Assembly: GCA_902478605.1 (NCBI GenBank)
Contig: CABSLQ010000003.1
Location: 6,968 to 70,967, forward strand
Direction: 5' to 3'
DNA: 64,000 bases
Source: an uncultured Oscillospiraceae bacterium
Lineage (GTDB): Bacteria; Bacillota; Clostridia; Oscillospirales; Acutalibacteraceae
Positions 60,353 to 64,000 of this stretch are shown here, piece by piece (position 1 is the first letter of the stretch; the number at the start of each line of letters is the position of its first letter). The notes below the pieces were generated by a model that did not search any database, was not told the DNA's origin, and saw only the letters and a program-made list of their open reading frames with translations. Made by a program: the position numbers and the translations under genes.

Positions 60353-60384
60353 AAGAGGAAGGAAGCCCGGGCTTCCTTCCTCTT
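60353..60384 (+). terminator. Terminator of the sigma/anti-sigma pair
   Basis: A perfect 32-base palindrome (AAGAGGAAGGAAGCCC and its complement) followed by TTGCTTTTTTCC. Lies 5 bases past the stop of the rhodanese-like gene. A second weaker stem, GGACGGGC/GCCCGTCC (60403-60426), lies between here and the MFS gene end. Confidence 0.85.
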
Positions 60385-60444
60385 GCTTTTTTCCTTGTGC
60401 TCGGACGGGCGACCGCCGGCCCGTCCTTCTTTCCATCACACTCC

Positions 60445-61683
60445 TCAAGTCTGTTCCGTGCTGGCCGCAAAGCGGTTCCACCGGCGGACGCTCAGGACGC
60501 ACAACAGTGTGCCGGCAAAGGCGATTAAGCACCAAATTGTAACCGTAACCAGCCAGCCGAAGCGGGCGGAAACGGCGGCAATCCCGTACATAGACAGGGC
60601 GCTGCCCACATATGTAAAGGCGTTCAGCAGTCCAGACACCAAAGAAATATGACCGTACGGTGCAAAATAGCGCGGCAGACAGCTTATCAGCATAATATTG
60701 ACACCGTGCATACAGCCGGTGGCAAGCGCCATGCTGAGCACGGGCACAGCGGGATTGGAGGAAAAGAAAATACGCAGGATAAGCGTCGCGGCAAATCCCG
60801 TCGAGAACAGCAGTGCCGCGGCTGCCACCACGCTTTTCAGGCGTTTCTGTACCGCATTGGCCGTGATGACGCTCAAAATTCCAAACAGCGGCAGCACCGC
60901 TGTCGTGAGGATAGAGCTGGAGGTGGCAAAATGGTACCGTTCGTGAATAAAGGTGGGCATCCAGGTGGTGATGCCGTCACGCAAAATCCCATGCAGTACA
61001 ACCGCAGCCAGCAGCGGAAGCAGTGCCGATTGCCGAATCAGCGTCCATAATGAAGGCGCATTTCCTTGCGGGAGAGGCGCCTTATCGGTTTTTTTGACAC
61101 CTTTTTCTCCGGTGTAAGCCCGCGTTCCGGCCAGCCACACTGCCGTCACTACCATGCCGAACACCGATGGTACGATAAATGCCAGACGCCAGCCGGAAAT
61201 CCAAATACAGGCCGGCACCAGCAGATAGACCGCCACCGTCCCGAGCGAAGCGGCGGCAGACACCGCAACACAGGCGCGCCGGTAATTCTCCTGCGACAGA
61301 TTTTCCGCCAAGATACGCACCATGGGCGGCCAGAGCATGGCTTGAAACAAGCCATTCAATCCCCACAGCCCGACCATCCAGTAAATGCCGGGCATCAGCG
61401 GCATGAACAGGTTGCAAAACGATGTGGCTGCCAAACCGGCAGCGATCAGGGCCCGCGGCCTCACGCTGTCGCCGATATAGCCACACAGTATTTGCCCCAG
61501 CCCGTATGTCAAAAAATGAAGTGTAACCGCCAGACTGACGGTCTCGTTCGACAACTGAAGCTGCGCCGCCAGTTCGGACATGGCGGCGCCATAGTTGAGG
61601 CGGGTTAGATAACTGGAAAAATACACCAGCGAGCATAAAGAGGACAGCAGCAAGCCGTGTCCGTCATAAACCGGACGATTCAT
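60445..61683 (-). CDS. MFS transporter, organophosphate:phosphate antiporter-like
   Basis: 412 aa with about 12 membrane helices (starts LVYFSSYLTRLNYGAAMSEL; QILCGYIGDSVRPRALIAAG; WPPMVRILAENLSQENYRRA). It resembles GlpT/UhpT-type antiporters of sugar or glycerol phosphates. Substrate not proven, but it is coupled (ATGA overlap) to a phosphodiesterase gene and controlled by a DeoR regulator, fitting uptake of a phosphorylated compound. ATG 61683 is chosen because the longer frame extends into the phosphodiesterase gene. Confidence 0.88.
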   Translation of the reverse strand: MNRPVYDGHGLLLSSLCSLVYFSSYLTRLNYGAAMSELAAQLQLSNETVSLAVTLHFLTYGLGQILCGYIGDSVRPRALIAAGLAATSFCNLFMPLMPGIYWMVGLWGLNGLFQAMLWPPMVRILAENLSQENYRRACVAVSAAASLGTVAVYLLVPACIWISGWRLAFIVPSVFGMVVTAVWLAGTRAYTGEKGVKKTDKAPLPQGNAPSLWTLIRQSALLPLLAAVVLHGILRDGITTWMPTFIHERYHFATSSSILTTAVLPLFGILSVITANAVQKRLKSVVAAAALLFSTGFAATLILRIFFSSNPAVPVLSMALATGCMHGVNIMLISCLPRYFAPYGHISLVSGLLNAFTYVGSALSMYGIAAVSARFGWLVTVTIWCLIAFAGTLLCVLSVRRWNRFAASTEQT

Positions 61684-62456
61684 ACCAGGCTGCGTCCCTC
61701 CCACTCCTTGGCGGCGGGGACACCGATCAGAGCAGCTATCGTGGGGGCGATATCCTTGATGCTGACATCTGTCAGGCTCGCACCCGGCTGGAACGCGGCG
61801 CCGCGGCACAGGACGGGAATGCACATGTCCTCACGGCTGTCGGTACCATGGCAGCGATCGTGCCCTCCGTGATCGGCGGTGACGATGACCGTGTACGCCT
61901 CCGAAAGCGCGCACACTACCTGTTCAATGCAGTCCCACGACTGCCGAACCGCATCCAGGTATTCCGGCCCCAACCACCCCTTTTGGTGGCCAATTTCGTC
62001 AACCAGCCCGAGATACAGAAATGTAAAATCCAGTTTCTCCTCCCGCATGGCTTTAACGGCAGCGTCAGCGAGCCGGCGATTGGTCGTCTCATAGCCAAGC
62101 TCGTGCCCCGACGCGAGCACGCTGACTGCCAGCGAACCCGGCCGGCCGATATCGCGCAGTTCCTCCCAGTCATAGAAGAAGCCGCAGGCTTTATGATGGC
62201 CGTGCAGCTGTTCAAACAGGCCGGGGACAGGGCGCACCGGCGGCGTATACACATTGGTTGTCACGCCGTGACGGCCTGGATCCACACTATGGATCAGCGA
62301 CATGTGACAAGGCAATGTCACCGACGGCATCACGGTCAGCGCATCCAGCGCCGCCGCTCCTCCGGCAATAAACTCTTTTGCAAAAGGATGCCCGCACAAG
62401 GCAAGGCTTTCCGGCCGCATGCCGTCCACGAGAACCAGCAAAACCCTGTTTACCAT
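61680..62456 (-). CDS. Alkaline phosphatase-superfamily phosphodiesterase
   Basis: 258 aa of the type I phosphodiesterase/nucleotide pyrophosphatase family. Metal-binding residues: LLVLVDGMRPESLALCG, a Thr nucleophile region in MPSVTLPCHMSLIHSVDPGR, FLYLGLVDEIGHQKG and VIVTADHGGHDRCHGTD. It probably hydrolyses a phosphate diester, perhaps one linked to the transported compound. No signal peptide is seen, so it acts inside the cell. ATG 62456 with GGAGATGG. Coupled to the MFS gene by a four-base overlap. Confidence 0.87.
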   Translation of the reverse strand: MVNRVLLVLVDGMRPESLALCGHPFAKEFIAGGAAALDALTVMPSVTLPCHMSLIHSVDPGRHGVTTNVYTPPVRPVPGLFEQLHGHHKACGFFYDWEELRDIGRPGSLAVSVLASGHELGYETTNRRLADAAVKAMREEKLDFTFLYLGLVDEIGHQKGWLGPEYLDAVRQSWDCIEQVVCALSEAYTVIVTADHGGHDRCHGTDSREDMCIPVLCRGAAFQPGASLTDVSIKDIAPTIAALIGVPAAKEWEGRSLV

Positions 62457-62501
62457 TACGATACCATCTCCGATCAAGAATTCTTGGCCCCTTGCCGGGC
62501 T

Positions 62502-63269
62502 TCAGCGCAGAATGGGAACGCCCGCCTCCGCATACAGCCGATATACCGCGTCGGACAGGTCGCCGTCTGTAACAAGGCGGTGAATGGATTTTAAATCGCA
62601 CAGCTTCAGCGCGCCTGTCGTTTCAAACTTGGAGCTGTCGGCTAAAAGGATGGTTTCATCCGCGATTTCCATCAACGCCCGCTCCACCTCCAGCAGTTCG
62701 GGGACGTACACGCCAACGCCGTGTTGCAGCGATATTGCAGAAGGGAAGATCAAGCTTTTAGACACATGAAGCCCGCGCAAAGTATCCACCGTGATATACC
62801 CGTAAAAAGCCCTCTCGCTTTTCATATAAAAGCCGCCCGTCTGGATAGGTTCAAATCCCTCCACGGGATAGAGCATCTCAAACACCTCGGGCGAATTGGT
62901 GACAATGGTAAGCGTGTGGAACCGCTCCCGCAGCACCTGCGCCAGTTCAATGGCCGTGCTGCCCGAATCTATCGCAATCCGGTCACCCTCGACAATACAG
63001 TCAGCCGCTCTTTGAGACAGCCGTCGTTTCTGTTCTCTGTTTTCGGATAACCGCTCGGAGAGCTGCGAAAACCGCTGCATCTTTTTCAAAGTTACAGCGC
63101 CGCCATGCACCCGGCTGAGCACACGCTGCTTTTCCAAATACTCCAAATCGCGGCGGATGGTTTCGATTGAAACACCAAATCGTTTCATCAAATCGGATAC
63201 GGTTACCGACTGCTTATCGGCAACCAGTTCGGCAATTTTGAGGCGCCTTTCATTTGCAAACAAATCCAA
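62502..63269 (-). CDS. DeoR family transcriptional regulator
   Basis: 255 aa. N-terminal HTH (LFANERRLKIAELVADKQSV and LMKRFGVSIETIRRDLEYLE) and a DeoR-type sugar-phosphate effector domain (GDRIAIDSGSTAIELAQVLR; TIVTNSPEVFEML). Usually a repressor released by a sugar phosphate. It precedes the phosphodiesterase and MFS genes, so it likely controls the operon. The start is a TTG at 63269 or 63263 with a GGAG site. Promoter at 63295-63323. Confidence 0.92.
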   Translation of the reverse strand: MDLFANERRLKIAELVADKQSVTVSDLMKRFGVSIETIRRDLEYLEKQRVLSRVHGGAVTLKKMQRFSQLSERLSENREQKRRLSQRAADCIVEGDRIAIDSGSTAIELAQVLRERFHTLTIVTNSPEVFEMLYPVEGFEPIQTGGFYMKSERAFYGYITVDTLRGLHVSKSLIFPSAISLQHGVGVYVPELLEVERALMEIADETILLADSSKFETTGALKLCDLKSIHRLVTDGDLSDAVYRLYAEAGVPILR

Positions 63270-63294
63270 TCATCTCCAATCAATTGCACAATTC

Positions 63295-63323
63295 AGTATA
63301 GAGCTCTGCTGCCGGATTGTCAA
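63295..63323 (-). promoter_or_regulatory. Promoter of the DeoR-phosphodiesterase-MFS operon
   Basis: TTGACA (63318-63323), 17-base spacer, TATACT (63295-63300) on the minus strand, 26 bases before the deoR start. Confidence 0.82.
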
Positions 63324-63337
63324 GCGGTTTATAAAAA

Positions 63338-63371
63338 AACTGAGCGCCGCCTAAGCAAGCGACGCTCAGTT
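63338..63371 (-). terminator. Terminator-like hairpin upstream of the DeoR promoter
   Basis: Stem AACTGAGCG (63338-63346) with CGCTCAGTT (63363-63371), a 16-base loop and a T7 run on the minus strand. It would stop transcripts arriving from the right before they enter the DeoR promoter. Confidence 0.75.
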
Positions 63372-64000
63372 CAATCTGCAGAAAAGGGCCATTTTCATCG
63401 TGCTGGGATACGGATACCGCGCATTACACCCTTTATTTTTACAATGTGACCAGGCGGCATGCACAACGCACCGCGTTGTGCTGCGAGGGTATGAGGACGG
63501 CCTAGCCGTCCTCAGGAAGCGCAGCTTCCTGCTCCCTCCTGCGCTCTTTGAAGGGGAAAATTTCGTCCTCTGCGGAGGACGACAGGGGCGATTTCTTTTG
63601 TGGTACCCGGCTCTGTCTGCGGCGTCAAGCCGCCTTGCCAGTCGCCGACTCGCGGCAAGAGTTCGCGCCGGGGGCGCGAACTCCTGAAAAAAACATTGCC
63701 GTGCCTGAACGGCACGTCTTTCGCGCATACGCGCGAAACCATGTTTTTTCTGGGGTAGTTCCTGCTTATTCCTGTTTCCCGCCCCGCGGGCGCTCGCAGG
63801 CGCTGCCCTCGACCCCACCGCCTTTTGAAAAAGGCGGAATGCATTCGCTTGGCGCGAATACGAAAACTTTTTGTGTATTATTTTTTGCGAATGGACTTTT
63901 TCGACAGACTGAAACCGCTGCGGCAGGAATCTGCCGCAGCGGTTCCAGCTTGTCAAAGAAGGAGGCGTTTTGCTCAGGCGAAGCGCCTTCTTCTTTTGTA
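63372..64000. repeat. Serial-hairpin element, no supported gene
   Basis: About 630 bases with no credible gene. At least ten short inverted repeats follow each other: 63492-63514 (10-bp stem), 63514-63530, 63564-63581, 63659-63683 (11-bp stem), a compound structure at 63688-63749 where AAAAAACAT/ATGTTTTTT encloses two further hairpins, 63818-63837, 63913-63944 (perfect 14-bp stem) and 63955-63996. A long minus-strand open frame across the region is interrupted by the palindromes, lacks codon pattern and is not supported. It may be a dispersed intergenic repeat, a degenerate mobile element or a structured RNA. Confidence 0.6.
63955..63996 (+). terminator. Near-perfect terminator-like hairpin at the right edge
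   Basis: AAAGAAGGAGGCG pairs with CGCCTTCTTCTTT (one mismatch), followed by TG. It may end a transcript of the hairpin region or belong to a gene beyond the window. Confidence 0.5.

Noticed and set aside
63366..63956. A 196-codon minus-strand open frame in the hairpin-rich region
   Set aside because: It reads straight through perfect palindromes, has Arg/Pro/Ser-rich random composition and no ribosome-binding site.
63372..64000. CRISPR array
   Set aside because: The repeats are inverted and differ from one another; there are no identical direct repeats with spacers and no cas genes.
1..64000. tRNA, rRNA, prophage or insertion-sequence genes
   Set aside because: I scanned the gaps and reading frames by eye and found no cloverleaf-like sequence, transposase, integrase or phage structural gene; a tRNAscan or ISfinder search was not possible.

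Overview
The window is a GC-rich stretch with almost no spare DNA, and it looks like the chromosome of a low-redundancy anaerobic Firmicute of the class Clostridia, most likely an Oscillospiraceae/Ruminococcaceae-type gut bacterium. The reasons are the gene orders rpoD-dnaG, topA-trmFO, plsX-acp-rnc-smc-ftsY and yhbY-nadD-yqeK-LCP-rsfS-leuS, the L20-leader/infC-rpmI-rplT operon, a pyruvate kinase with the extra PEP-utiliser domain, a SpoIIQ-like M23 protein, strong GGAGG ribosome-binding sites and frequent GTG/TTG starts. No tRNA, rRNA, CRISPR array, prophage or insertion sequence was recognised. The species cannot be named from the sequence.

Layout: 1-4.1 kb (minus) carries the rpoD 5' end, dnaG, dgt, yigZ and rpmE. 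4.2-5.2 kb is an interrupted two-repeat lipoprotein gene. 5.2-6.3 kb is a split chromate-transporter pair. 6.5-13.4 kb is an accessory block: a small basic protein, nitroreductase plus uridine phosphorylase, a SLOG protein, a MarR regulator, a cupin relic, two aldo/keto reductases with a LysR regulator, and two small membrane proteins. 13.7-21.8 kb (plus) holds a cysteine desulfurase, a class B-type sortase, thiI and a 1180-residue CinA/pseudo-sortase/SpoIID fusion, then a cupin gene. 21.9-27.3 kb holds regulators, membrane proteins, an acetyltransferase and a lipoprotein. 27.4-32.6 kb holds a zinc-ribbon protein, efp, pepP-like, aroQ, an HTH-membrane protein, an endonuclease IV-like gene, yqeG and rpsU.

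From 32.7 to 54.6 kb the minus strand is a dense housekeeping run: leuS, rsfS, an LCP-like gene, a nadD-yqeK fusion, yhbY, rdgB, ftsY, smc, an Elp3-like radical SAM gene, rnc, an ACP-like gene, plsX, trmFO, topA, dprA, an rRNA methyltransferase, rplT, rpmI, infC and bioY. The last 9.4 kb has a VanY carboxypeptidase, pyk, an M23 (SpoIIQ-like) protein, a sigma factor with a membrane partner that carries a rhodanese-like domain, and a DeoR/phosphodiesterase/MFS operon. It ends in a non-coding element packed with hairpins.

The housekeeping genes work together in translation (infC, rpmI, rplT, rpmE, rpsU, efp, leuS, rsfS, yhbY, trmFO, thiI), replication and chromosome dynamics (dnaG, topA, smc, dprA), secretion (ftsY) and lipid/NAD synthesis (plsX, nadD). 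The least expected signals are: the CinA/pseudo-sortase/SpoIID fusion next to an intact sortase paralogue; an ACP-like gene without the phosphopantetheine serine in the canonical acp position; an AUA start on infC; catalytically degenerate LCP and rhodanese domains in surface proteins; and the serial-hairpin element at the right end. Several extracytoplasmic proteins here share Thr/Ser-rich linkers, which suggests a common style of cell-envelope architecture.
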